6,585 bases of DNA from Acidobacteriota bacterium (GCA_003171295.1 PMYF01000903.1:6839-13423); one strand, 5' to 3'; counted from the stretch's first letter, positions 1-5,906 are shown. Program-made: numbers and translations. Notes: generated by a model not told the origin, from the sequence alone.

Positions 1-69
1 AGGTTTTTCCGACCTTTGAAATGCCGCAAAGATGGAATTATTGACTGGGGCATTCATCGCAGGCGAGAG

Positions 70-83
70 TGGCACATGGCACA
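70..83. repeat. Perfect tandem 7-bp repeat, TGGCACA x2
   Basis: Two exact copies of TGGCACA lie head to tail at 70-76 and 77-83, about 100 bp upstream of the sigma-54 promoter candidate. That is a normal distance for an enhancer-binding activator. Each copy also resembles a -24 element (TGGCAC), but neither has a GC dinucleotide at the right spacing, so they are not promoters themselves. A regulatory role is inference; the repeat is short and may be chance. Confidence 0.4.
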
Positions 84-183
84 AATGTCGTTTGGACTTT
101 CAAATAATGTCAACTCTGTCCCATCTGCTCTGCGTAACTCGTTTGATTACTTAACATTCCCAGTGCCCTTGTGACCTCCAATT

Positions 184-199
184 TGGCTCAAGGCGTGCA
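184..199 (+). promoter_or_regulatory. Candidate sigma-54 (-24/-12) promoter
   Basis: The sequence reads TGGCTCA, four bases, then GTGCA. Against the known consensus TGGCACR-N4-TTGCA, both invariant dinucleotides (GG and GC) are present at correct spacing, and only two conserved positions differ (T for A in the -24 box, G for T in the -12 box). Transcription would start near 210, leaving about 10 bases before the AGGGAG ribosome binding site (220-225) of the leader ORF and about 235 bases before hoxE. Hydrogenase operons in several bacteria are known to use sigma-54, which raises plausibility. The match was made by eye. Confidence 0.5.
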
Positions 200-233
200 G
201 AACTAATGTTGAAAGCGTTAGGGAGAGACGCCA

Positions 234-443
234 ATGGTGGAACTCGCATCGTGGTATGAAAGGTTCCTGGCGAAGTTTTCCCTGCGGGTGCAAGGGAAGT
301 TTCTGTCCGTTGCAGAGACGTTTCAATTCAAGGCCGGGCCGGACATCTTTGGTGGGTCCGACGGCGCCTTAGCGCCGGAGTGGAGTGGCAGGACCCCGTC
401 GTCTTCAAGGTTGACTTGCACGAGGAGCGGGGAAGGAGTGTGA
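234..443 (+). CDS. Small hypothetical protein, hox leader ORF, 69 aa
   Basis: I do not recognise this product. The ATG at 234 is preceded by AGGGAG (220-225) at a good distance of 8 bases. The TGA at 441-443 ends one base before the hoxE ATG, a layout that would couple the two genes. Base composition becomes GC-rich at about the start of this frame, as in the real genes downstream. The first 35 residues look like an amphipathic helical segment (MVELASWYERFLAKF at the start); the last 20 are rich in Ser, Arg, Gly and Thr and look unlike normal protein. A tandem GGAGT duplication at 377-386 falls where this change occurs. Without one copy the frame would read on as APEWQDPVVFKVDLHEE, which looks more protein-like. 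It may therefore be a small real gene, a frameshifted remnant, or an untranslated leader. There is no signal peptide or membrane segment. Confidence 0.35.
   Translation: MVELASWYERFLAKFSLRVQGKFLSVAETFQFKAGPDIFGGSDGALAPEWSGRTPSSSRLTCTRSGEGV
362..377. other. GC-rich 6-bp hairpin in the hoxE leader
   Basis: CGGCGC (362-367) and GCGCCG (372-377) form a perfect 6-bp stem with a 4-base loop, CTTA. There is no T-run after it, so it is not an intrinsic terminator. It sits about 55 bases before the hoxE ribosome binding site and inside the leader ORF. It could stabilise or tune the leader mRNA, but short GC-rich hairpins are common by chance in such sequence. Confidence 0.25.
377..386. repeat. Tandem 5-bp duplication, GGAGT x2
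   Basis: GGAGT occurs twice in direct succession. The unit length is not a multiple of three, so gain or loss of one copy shifts the frame of the ORF at 234-443. With both copies that ORF stops at 443. With one copy removed in silico it continues in the alternative frame to about 547, overlapping hoxE. This is a plausible slippage site; whether it is ancestral or recent cannot be judged from one sequence. Confidence 0.5.
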
Positions 444-444
444 A

Positions 445-942
445 ATGGGAACGAGCTTCCGGAAGCCGGTGGCGCCCTCACAGGACAAGCGGTGGCGGAT
501 TGTGGATGCCACCATGCGCCGGTACGGCAACCAATCGCACGCGCTGATTGAAGTGCTGCACATGGTGCAGGAGTCCTTTGGGTACCTGGATAAGGATTCG
601 GTGCGGTATGTGGCCATGAGCCTGCGTGTGCCGCTCAGCCAGGCCTTTGGGGTGGCCACGTTCTATCACTATTTCACCCTGAAGCCCCCCGGCAAGCATA
701 CCTGTGTGGTATGCACGGGCACGGCCTGCTATATCAAGGGGGCGGGAAAACTGCTGGCCGACGTGGAAAATCACTTTGGAATCAAGCCGGGCGAGACCAC
801 GTCCGACGGCAACGTTTCGTTGCTCACCGCCCGCTGCCTGGGCGCCTGCGGCCTGGCGCCCGCCGTGGTGTTTGACGGCCAGGTGGCAGGCAAGCAGAAT
901 TCCGCGGAGATGGTGGAAAGATTAGGGAGGTGGGAGCAATGA
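445..942 (+). CDS. hoxE: NAD-linked [NiFe] hydrogenase diaphorase subunit HoxE (NuoE-like)
   Basis: This is the thioredoxin-like [2Fe-2S] subunit of the hydrogenase diaphorase, homologous to NuoE of complex I. It works with HoxF in the cytoplasm. The 165-residue length is normal for the family. An N-terminal helical part (residues 20-80) contains the family pattern around GVATFYHYF (69-77). The [2Fe-2S] ligands form two pairs: C90 and C95 (CTGTAC) and C131 and C135 (CLGAC, followed by the typical GLAPAV). The ATG at 445 is preceded by GGAAGGAG (431-438) at 6 bases and fits the start of the homologous region. Its stop overlaps the hoxF start (ATGA, 939-942). It is named HoxE rather than NuoE because hoxF, U, Y and H follow directly. 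It is the first recognisable gene of the operon and is probably transcribed from the promoter candidate at 184-199. Confidence 0.93.
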   Translation: MGTSFRKPVAPSQDKRWRIVDATMRRYGNQSHALIEVLHMVQESFGYLDKDSVRYVAMSLRVPLSQAFGVATFYHYFTLKPPGKHTCVVCTGTACYIKGAGKLLADVENHFGIKPGETTSDGNVSLLTARCLGACGLAPAVVFDGQVAGKQNSAEMVERLGRWEQ

Positions 943-2588
943 CTCCTGAGGAACTTGGCGAAATCACCGCCCAACAGGAGGAAGCAGAAAGGCAATTCAA
1001 ACACCGCGTGCATGTTTGCACTGCGGCGGGCTGCCTCTCTTCCGGAAGTGACAAGGTTAAGGACGCGTTGGCGAAAGAGATCAAGGACCAGGGACTGGAG
1101 CACCAGTGCAAGGTAAAGGGCGTGGGCTGTATGGGCCTGTGCGCCAACGGCCCGCTGGTGGCGGTCAAGCCGCGGAACGTGATGTACCAGAACGTGGCCG
1201 AGGACGACGCTCGGGAGATCATCCAGAGCCTGGGGGGTGAACCGGTCGCCCGTCTCGAGTGCCCCACGGAAATGCCCTTCTTCCGCCGCCAAGTCAAGAT
1301 TGTGCTGGAGAATTGCGGCCGCGTCGATCCCGAGCAGATCAATGACTACATCGCCGCGGGTGGCTACGAGGCATTAGTTAAGTCCCTGACGGAATTCTCA
1401 CCCGGCGAAGTGATCGAGCAGGTGTTGCGCAGCGGGCTGCGGGGCCGGGGTGGCGCCGGTTACCCCACCGGGCTGAAGTGGGGCACGGTGGCCAAATCGG
1501 ATGCGGACCGCAAGTATGTCATCTGTAACGCGGACGAGGGTGACCCCGGGGCTTTCATGGATCGCAGCGTGCTGGAAAGCGATCCCCACCGCGTGCTGGA
1601 GGGCATGGCCATTGCCGCCTACGCCGTGGACGCGACGCAGGGCTACATTTATGTGCGCGCCGAGTATCCCCTCGCCATCAAGAATCTCAAAACGGCCATC
1701 CGGCAGGCCGAGCACCTGGGCCTGCTGGGGAACAACATTTTCGGCACCACGCACAGCTTCCATGTGGAATTGCGCCTGGGAGCGGGAGCGTTTGTTTGTG
1801 GCGAGGAGACGGCGCTGATCGCTTCGATTGAGGGCCGGCGCGGCACGCCGCGGCCCCGGCCGCCTTTTCCGGCGGCGGAAGGCCTGTGGGGAAATCCCAC
1901 CCTGATCAACAACGTCGAAACCTTTGCCAACATCCCGCCCATTATTCGCAACGGGGCCGACTGGTTTGCGCGTATCGGAACGGAAAAGAGCAAAGGGACG
2001 AAGGTCTTTGCCCTGGCCGGCCGAGTCAAGAACACCGGCCTTATCGAAGTGCCGATGGGCATCACGCTACGCGAGATTATCTTTGAAATCGGCGGCGGCG
2101 TGCCGGACGGGAGGAGCTTCAAAGCGGTGCAGACCGGCGGGCCGTCAGGTGGCTGCATCCCGGCGGAGTTCCTGGATATGCCGGTCGACTATGAATCGCT
2201 CCGCAAGCTCGGCTCGATCATGGGCTCGGGGGGCATGATCGTGATGGACGATTCCTCCTGCATGGTGGATGTGGCCAAGTATTTCATGGAATTCTGCAAG
2301 TCGGAGTCTTGCGGCAAGTGCGTCCCCTGCCGCGCCGGGACTTATCAGATGCATGACCTCCTGGGCCGGATCTGCGCCGGGCACGCCACGGCGCAGGAGG
2401 TGGCCCTTCTCGAGGAACTGTGCGACTTGGTGATGAACACCAGCCTCTGCGGCCTCGGCCAGTCCGCGCCCAATCCTGTGCTCAGCACCTTGCGGTATTT
2501 CCGCGACGAATACCACGCTCACGTGGAGGAACGTAAGTGTCCGGCGGGCGTATGCCGGATCGAAGACGGCAAGGAGGTGGTAGCTTGA
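939..2588 (+). CDS. hoxF: NAD-linked [NiFe] hydrogenase diaphorase subunit HoxF (NuoF-like)
   Basis: This is the flavin- and pyridine nucleotide-binding subunit, which passes electrons between NAD(H) or NADP(H) and the Fe-S chain. At 549 residues it has the layout of HoxF with an N-terminal thioredoxin-like domain. Residues 20-100 form a [2Fe-2S] domain with C27, C32, C64 and C68 (CTAAGC and CMGLC). The FMN glycine loop is at 168-181 (LRGRGGAGYPTGLKW region), followed by NADEGDPG (197-204) and the nucleotide-binding GAGAFVCGEETAL (281-293). Near the C-terminus C458, C461, C464 and C504 bind one [4Fe-4S] cluster (SCGKCVPCRAG and SLCGLGQ). The ATG at 939 is preferred to a GTG at 930 because AGGGAGG (924-930) sits 8 bases upstream of it and overlaps the GTG. 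The protein ends in a short tail with two more cysteines, C534 and C539 (CPAGVC), and lacks a C-terminal 2x[4Fe-4S] ferredoxin domain. The stop overlaps the hoxU start. Confidence 0.95.
   Translation: MTPEELGEITAQQEEAERQFKHRVHVCTAAGCLSSGSDKVKDALAKEIKDQGLEHQCKVKGVGCMGLCANGPLVAVKPRNVMYQNVAEDDAREIIQSLGGEPVARLECPTEMPFFRRQVKIVLENCGRVDPEQINDYIAAGGYEALVKSLTEFSPGEVIEQVLRSGLRGRGGAGYPTGLKWGTVAKSDADRKYVICNADEGDPGAFMDRSVLESDPHRVLEGMAIAAYAVDATQGYIYVRAEYPLAIKNLKTAIRQAEHLGLLGNNIFGTTHSFHVELRLGAGAFVCGEETALIASIEGRRGTPRPRPPFPAAEGLWGNPTLINNVETFANIPPIIRNGADWFARIGTEKSKGTKVFALAGRVKNTGLIEVPMGITLREIIFEIGGGVPDGRSFKAVQTGGPSGGCIPAEFLDMPVDYESLRKLGSIMGSGGMIVMDDSSCMVDVAKYFMEFCKSESCGKCVPCRAGTYQMHDLLGRICAGHATAQEVALLEELCDLVMNTSLCGLGQSAPNPVLSTLRYFRDEYHAHVEERKCPAGVCRIEDGKEVVA
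2571..2577 (+). promoter_or_regulatory. Ribosome binding site that fixes the TTG start of hoxU
   Basis: AAGGAGG is a near-perfect Shine-Dalgarno sequence 7 bases before the TTG at 2585. No ATG lies in frame near it. The ATGs further upstream (2552 and an ATG at 2537-type GTG-like positions) would give an arginine- and glycine-rich extension without family similarity. The site lies inside the end of hoxF, so translation of hoxU is probably coupled to that of hoxF. Confidence 0.75.
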
Positions 2589-3304
2589 GTCCAGCGGTTC
2601 GCGTTATCACTCTCAGCCTGGATGGGCGCGATATCAGCGCCCGGGGCGATCAAACGATCCTGCAGGTGGCGCGGGAAAACAATCTGTACGTTCCCACCCT
2701 GTGTCACCTGACCGGCCTTTCCCGGGTGGGCGCCTGCCGGCTCTGCCTGGTGGAGGTCAAGGGCGTCAACAAACTGCTTCCCGCCTGCCTTACGCGCGTC
2801 GAGGAAGGCATGGAAGTGACCCTGCATAGTGAGCGGCTCAGCAAGTACCGGAGGATGATCCTGGAGCTGCTCTTCGCGGAGCGCAATCACGTCTGTGCGG
2901 TTTGCGTCTCCAACGGGCATTGTGAGCTGCAGAACCTGTCGCAGACACTCGAGATGAACCACGTCCATTTCCCCTATCGCTACCCGCGGCTGGCGGTGGA
3001 TGGTTCGCACGACCGCTTTGTGGTCGATCACAACCGGTGCATTCTTTGCACGCGGTGCGTGCGCGTCTGCGATGAAATCGAAGGAGCACACACCTGGGAC
3101 GTCCTGGGCCGGGGCGTGAATGCCCAGGTGATCACCGATCTCAACCAGCCCTGGGGCTCTTCGGATACCTGCACGGGGTGCGGAAAATGCATCCATGTTT
3201 GCCCCACGGGGGCGCTGGTCGAAAAGGGCAAGTCGGTTCAGGAGATGTCGAAACAACGGCAATTCCTGCCCTATCTGACTTTAATGCGGGAGAGACGCTG
3301 GTGA
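2585..3304 (+). CDS. hoxU: NAD-linked [NiFe] hydrogenase Fe-S subunit HoxU (NuoG N-terminal-like)
   Basis: This small Fe-S subunit carries electrons between the HoxEF diaphorase and the HoxYH hydrogenase module. It corresponds to the N-terminal Fe-S part of NuoG. The 239-residue length is normal for HoxU. All clusters can be read in order: a plant-type [2Fe-2S] site with C40, C51, C54 and C68; a His-Cys3 [4Fe-4S] site with H102, C104, C107 and C113 (NHVCAVCVSNGHC, the spacing I associate with HoxU rather than NuoG); and two ferredoxin-type [4Fe-4S] sites with C152, C155, C158, C162 and C196, C199, C202, C206. The TTG start at 2585 forms a TTGA overlap with the hoxF stop, follows a strong ribosome binding site, and begins at SPAVRVITLSLDG, where family similarity begins. 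The stop overlaps the hoxY GTG start. Confidence 0.94.
   Translation: MSPAVRVITLSLDGRDISARGDQTILQVARENNLYVPTLCHLTGLSRVGACRLCLVEVKGVNKLLPACLTRVEEGMEVTLHSERLSKYRRMILELLFAERNHVCAVCVSNGHCELQNLSQTLEMNHVHFPYRYPRLAVDGSHDRFVVDHNRCILCTRCVRVCDEIEGAHTWDVLGRGVNAQVITDLNQPWGSSDTCTGCGKCIHVCPTGALVEKGKSVQEMSKQRQFLPYLTLMRERRW
3288..3294 (+). promoter_or_regulatory. Ribosome binding site that fixes the GTG start of hoxY
   Basis: GGGAGAG lies 6 bases before the GTG at 3301. It supports starting hoxY there, on a GTGA overlap with the hoxU stop, instead of at an in-frame ATG at 3178 that would add 41 residues fully overlapping the HoxU ferredoxin region. Confidence 0.65.
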
Positions 3305-3834
3305 GCAAAGCGCGGGTTGCAACCTTATGGTTGGACGGCTGCTCGGGCTGCCACATGTCGATCCTCGACCTGGATGAGCGGCTGCTGGAGCTGGCCGGGA
3401 AGATGGATCTGGTGTTCAGTCCACTCGTCGATATCAAGGAGTTTCCGGAAAACGTGGATGTCACCCTGGTAGAAGGCGCGGTTAGCAACGAGGAGGACTT
3501 GGAGAAAATTCAGAAGGTCCGCGCCCGCTCGCGCCTGCTGGTTTCCCTGGGTGACTGCGCGGTAACCGCGAATGTGCCGTCCATGCGGAATCCCTTCAGC
3601 GCCCAGGCGGTTCTGGACCGGGCGTATGTGGAAAACGCTACGCTCAACCCCGGGGCGCCCCGAGAGGTGGTTCCCCCGCTGCTTCCCCAGGCCCGGCCCA
3701 TCCACGAGTTTGTGAAGGTGGATATGTTTGTGCCGGGATGCCCGCCCTCCGCGGACACCATCTATACCGTGCTTACGGAAATTCTGGCCGGGCGAACACC
3801 GAAAATGAGCACGCTGACACGGTTTGGAGCATAG
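3301..3834 (+). CDS. hoxY: NAD-linked [NiFe] hydrogenase small subunit HoxY
   Basis: This is the small subunit of the hydrogenase module. It binds the [4Fe-4S] cluster nearest the NiFe site in HoxH and relays electrons to HoxU. At 177 residues from the GTG start it is a typical compact HoxY, without the signal peptide or the additional medial and distal cluster domain of membrane-bound uptake hydrogenase small subunits, so it acts in the cytoplasm. The cluster ligands are C14 and C17 (LDGCSGCHMS), C86 (SLGDCAV) and C147 (FVPGCPPSA). The GTG at 3301 is chosen because it overlaps the hoxU stop, has a ribosome binding site at 3288-3294, and begins just before the conserved VATLWLDGCSGC. Stop TAG is at 3832-3834, 10 bases before hoxH. 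Confidence 0.94.
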   Translation: MSKARVATLWLDGCSGCHMSILDLDERLLELAGKMDLVFSPLVDIKEFPENVDVTLVEGAVSNEEDLEKIQKVRARSRLLVSLGDCAVTANVPSMRNPFSAQAVLDRAYVENATLNPGAPREVVPPLLPQARPIHEFVKVDMFVPGCPPSADTIYTVLTEILAGRTPKMSTLTRFGA

Positions 3835-3844
3835 GACGAAAGGC

Positions 3845-5290
3845 ATGGCAAAAGCTAAAGCGATGAGCAAGCAAACTCTGGTGATCAATCCGGTGACCCG
3901 CATCGAGGGACACGCCAAGATCACCATCCAGCTTGACGAGCAGGGAAAGGTTTCGGACGCGCGTTTCCACGTGACGCAACTCCGTGGCTTCGAAAAACTC
4001 TGCGAAGGCCGGCCGTTCTATGAAATGCCCTCGCTCATGGCGCGCATCTGCGGCATCTGCCCAGTCAGCCACCTGGTCGCTTCCGCCAAGGCTTGTGACG
4101 CGATCCTCGCCACACGCATTCCGTCCGCCGCCGTCAAGCTGCGCAGCATCCTGAACCTGGCGCAGCTCGTGCAATCGCATGCGCTCAGCTTCTTTCACCT
4201 CTCCTCCCCCGATCTGTTGCTGGGCATGGATTCCGACCCGGCCCGGCGCAATATCCTGGGGCTGGCTGAATCCCATCCGCAGATGGCCCGTGACGGCGTG
4301 CGCTTGCGGCAGATCGGCCAGCAGATTATCGAGATGTTGGCGGGGAAACGCATCCACCCCGCTTGGGTCGTGGCGGGCGGGGTTAATGAACCGCTATCGG
4401 AGGAGTGCCGCGATAAGCTCCTGGCGCTCCTGCCCCCAGCGCTGGAAATCAGCCAGCGGACTCTCGACTGGTTCAAGACCATCCTCGATCAGTTTCGCGA
4501 GGAAATCCGCACTTTCGCCAATTTTCCAACCTCCTTCTTGGGTCTGGTCAACGCCGCCGGGGAGCTGGAGCACTACAACGGCTGGTTGCGCGTGGTCGAT
4601 TCACGCGGCAACATCGTGGCGGACAAGCTTGATCCCGCCAACTACGCGGAGTACATCGGCGAAGCCTGCGAACCGGATAGCTACCTCAAGTCGCCTTACT
4701 ATAAACCTCGCGGCTACCCAGAGGGTATCTATCGCGTCGGCCCGTTGGCCCGGCTGAACATCGCGGACCGGTGTGGCACGCCCTTCGCCGATCAGGAATG
4801 GGCGGAATTCCGTGAACTGGACCGCGGTGCGGTGCTGAGCTCTTTCTACTATCACTACGCCCGGCTCATCGAGATCGTTTATGGGATCGAGCGCATTGAG
4901 CAGTTGCTCCAGGCGCCGGATATTCTTTCCAAGCACGTCCGCGCCTTTGCCGGGCCTAACAATCCTGAGGGCATCGGTGTGTCGGAAGCCCCGCGCGGCA
5001 CCTTGATCCACCATTACAAGGTCGATGAGCACGGGCTGATGACCTGGGCCAATCTGATTATCGCGACGGGGCATAACAACCTGGCGCTCAATCGCGGGGT
5101 GCTGCAGGTTGCCAAGCACTTTGTGAACGGGACGAAGCTGACGGAAGGCATGTTGAATCGGGTGGAGGCGGTGGTCCGGGCGTTCGACCCTTGCCTGAGT
5201 TGCTCCACGCATGCCGCCGGGCACATGGCCATGCGCGTGCAATTGGTGGGGCCGGATGGCGCGGTGTGCGATGAGTTGCGCCGCGAGTAG
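3845..5290 (+). CDS. hoxH: NAD-linked [NiFe] hydrogenase large (catalytic) subunit HoxH
   Basis: This is the catalytic subunit, which reversibly splits or forms H2 at a NiFe(CN)2CO centre in the cytoplasm. It has 481 residues, the usual HoxH size. The N-terminus carries the family signature VINPVTRIEGH (13-23). The first metal-binding motif is RICGICPVSH (67-76), with C69 and C72. The second is DPCLSCSTHA (448-457), with C450 and C453. After H456 there is a 25-residue tail (457-481). In this family the tail is removed by a specific endopeptidase (HoxW type) after nickel insertion, so this is an unprocessed precursor. Start choice: ATG 3845 has AGGA (3833-3836) at 8 bases. A TTG at 3824 would add 7 residues inside hoxY, and an ATG at 3863 would remove 6 with a weaker site. 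No hoxW or hyp maturation gene lies in the window. Confidence 0.96.
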   Translation: MAKAKAMSKQTLVINPVTRIEGHAKITIQLDEQGKVSDARFHVTQLRGFEKLCEGRPFYEMPSLMARICGICPVSHLVASAKACDAILATRIPSAAVKLRSILNLAQLVQSHALSFFHLSSPDLLLGMDSDPARRNILGLAESHPQMARDGVRLRQIGQQIIEMLAGKRIHPAWVVAGGVNEPLSEECRDKLLALLPPALEISQRTLDWFKTILDQFREEIRTFANFPTSFLGLVNAAGELEHYNGWLRVVDSRGNIVADKLDPANYAEYIGEACEPDSYLKSPYYKPRGYPEGIYRVGPLARLNIADRCGTPFADQEWAEFRELDRGAVLSSFYYHYARLIEIVYGIERIEQLLQAPDILSKHVRAFAGPNNPEGIGVSEAPRGTLIHHYKVDEHGLMTWANLIIATGHNNLALNRGVLQVAKHFVNGTKLTEGMLNRVEAVVRAFDPCLSCSTHAAGHMAMRVQLVGPDGAVCDELRRE

Positions 5291-5369
5291 GGCGTCGGGA
5301 ACCGCCCGGGGCCTTGGAGAAGGATGAGTCTTTTGGAGTTGTGATGCGAATCAGCCAAGGAGTGGTCAA
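5291..5369 (+). other. 79-bp gap between hoxH and the second hoxE-like gene, with two mini reading frames
   Basis: This is the only sizeable gap in the operon. No terminator with a T-run is visible; a weak GGGCG/CGCCC dyad (5290-5307) lies at the hoxH stop. Two tiny frames are chained: ATG 5324 to TGA 5344 (6 codons, MSLLEL) and ATG 5344 to TGA 5373 (9 codons, MRISQGVVK). They share TGATG at 5342-5346, and the second shares ATGA with the next gene at 5370-5373. Purine-rich stretches (GGAGAAGG 5316-5323, GGAG 5335-5338) precede them. They could act as a leader that passes ribosomes to the next gene, or could be chance. No promoter is convincing here, so co-transcription with hoxH is likely. 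Confidence 0.35.
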
Positions 5370-5906
5370 ATGAAAACGATGACCTCTGAGCCGCTCACAG
5401 GAGCGGACCAGGAATTCCTCGACGGACTTGTCGTGAGCCAACGCGGCCGCCCCGGAGCCCTGCTGGGCATCCTGGAAAAGGCCCAGGAACGCCATCCGCG
5501 CAAGTACCTGCCACGCGAAACCCTGGAGTACATCGCGGCCAGGACCGATACGCCGCTCGCCCGGGTTCATAGCGTGGTGACCTTCTACGCACTCTTTAAT
5601 CTGGAGCCGCAGGGGCAGAACACGATCTGCATCTGCCGCGGCACCGCCTGCCACACGCGGGGTTCGCGCGGACTACTTGAGACCCTGATGTTCAAGCTGG
5701 GTTTCCACGATTCGAGCGAAGAGATGGCCGATAAGACTTCCATGAACACCAGTGATGGCAAATTTACCGTCCGCACGGTGGCCTGCTTTGGCCAGTGCGC
5801 GTTAGCTCCGGTGGTGGAAGTGAATCACGCCGTATACGGGCATATGAATGAGCAAACTCTGGAGCGGGAGCTTGATCATCTGGGAAGGGAGAAAGCAAAG
5901 CAATGA
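5370..5906 (+). CDS. Second HoxE/NuoE-like [2Fe-2S] diaphorase subunit
   Basis: This is a 178-residue thioredoxin-like [2Fe-2S] protein of the NuoE/HoxE family, clearly different from the hoxE at 445-942 and not a recent copy. The ligand pairs are C89 and C94 (CRGTAC) and C139 and C143 (CFGQC, followed by ALAPVVEV). The helical N-terminal part has the family pattern VHSVVTFYALFNL (66-78). The ATG at 5370 has AAGGAG (5357-5362) at 7 bases. The stop overlaps the start of the next NuoF-like gene (ATGA, 5903-5906), so the two form an E/F pair. Family members of this kind occur in NAD-linked formate dehydrogenases (FdsG), HndA/HydC of [FeFe] hydrogenases and stand-alone diaphorases. The sequence alone does not decide which, so no symbol is given. 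Compared with the first HoxE it has a longer segment between the cysteine pairs (about 44 against 35 residues). Confidence 0.88.
   Translation: MKTMTSEPLTGADQEFLDGLVVSQRGRPGALLGILEKAQERHPRKYLPRETLEYIAARTDTPLARVHSVVTFYALFNLEPQGQNTICICRGTACHTRGSRGLLETLMFKLGFHDSSEEMADKTSMNTSDGKFTVRTVACFGQCALAPVVEVNHAVYGHMNEQTLERELDHLGREKAKQ

Larger units (their letters stand above)
1..233. other. Non-coding upstream region of the hox operon
   Basis: No convincing gene is seen here. The stretch is visibly AT-richer than everything after about position 210 and lacks a long open frame with a ribosome binding site. It contains a perfect 7-bp tandem repeat (70-83), two AATGTC copies 22 bp apart (84-89 and 106-111), and a sigma-54 type promoter candidate (184-199). 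I found no clear sigma-70 pair with correct spacing and no hairpin followed by a T-run that would end an upstream transcript. The region most likely holds the control sequences of the operon. What lies to the left of position 1 is unknown. Confidence 0.6.

Noticed and set aside
1..15. AGGT/ACCT dyad at the left edge as a terminator of an upstream gene
   Set aside because: The stem is four base pairs and no T-run follows it.
930..938. GTG start for hoxF three codons before the chosen ATG
   Set aside because: The GTG overlaps the AGGGAGG ribosome binding site that serves the ATG at 939.
771..1292. Long antisense open frame of 173 codons across hoxE and hoxF
   Set aside because: It lies opposite two strongly conserved genes, has no recognisable domain, and is the kind of open frame expected opposite GC-rich coding sequence.
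1649..2158. Antisense open frame of 169 codons inside hoxF, and similar frames opposite hoxU, hoxY, hoxH and the second pair
   Set aside because: All are shadows of well-supported genes, with arginine-, serine- and proline-rich translations and no convincing family features.
445..3304. Part of a respiratory complex I (nuoE-nuoF-nuoG) operon
   Set aside because: The E-F-U genes are followed directly by HoxY and HoxH with intact NiFe-site cysteines, and the third gene has HoxU length and cluster spacing without the long NuoG C-terminal domain.
3824..3844. TTG start for hoxH, 7 codons upstream of the chosen ATG
   Set aside because: It lies within hoxY without a good ribosome binding site, while the ATG at 3845 has AGGA at 8 bases. 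The added residues show no family similarity.
445..5290. Electron-bifurcating [NiFe] hydrogenase of the HydABCSL type
   Set aside because: HoxF lacks a C-terminal 2x[4Fe-4S] ferredoxin domain and HoxU is the short 239-residue form, so the complete operon reads as an ordinary group 3d enzyme. The second pair keeps the question open only for the sequence beyond the window.
5290..5307. GGGCG/CGCCC dyad at the hoxH stop as an intrinsic terminator
   Set aside because: Only five base pairs and no T-run follow, so read-through into the next gene is more likely.
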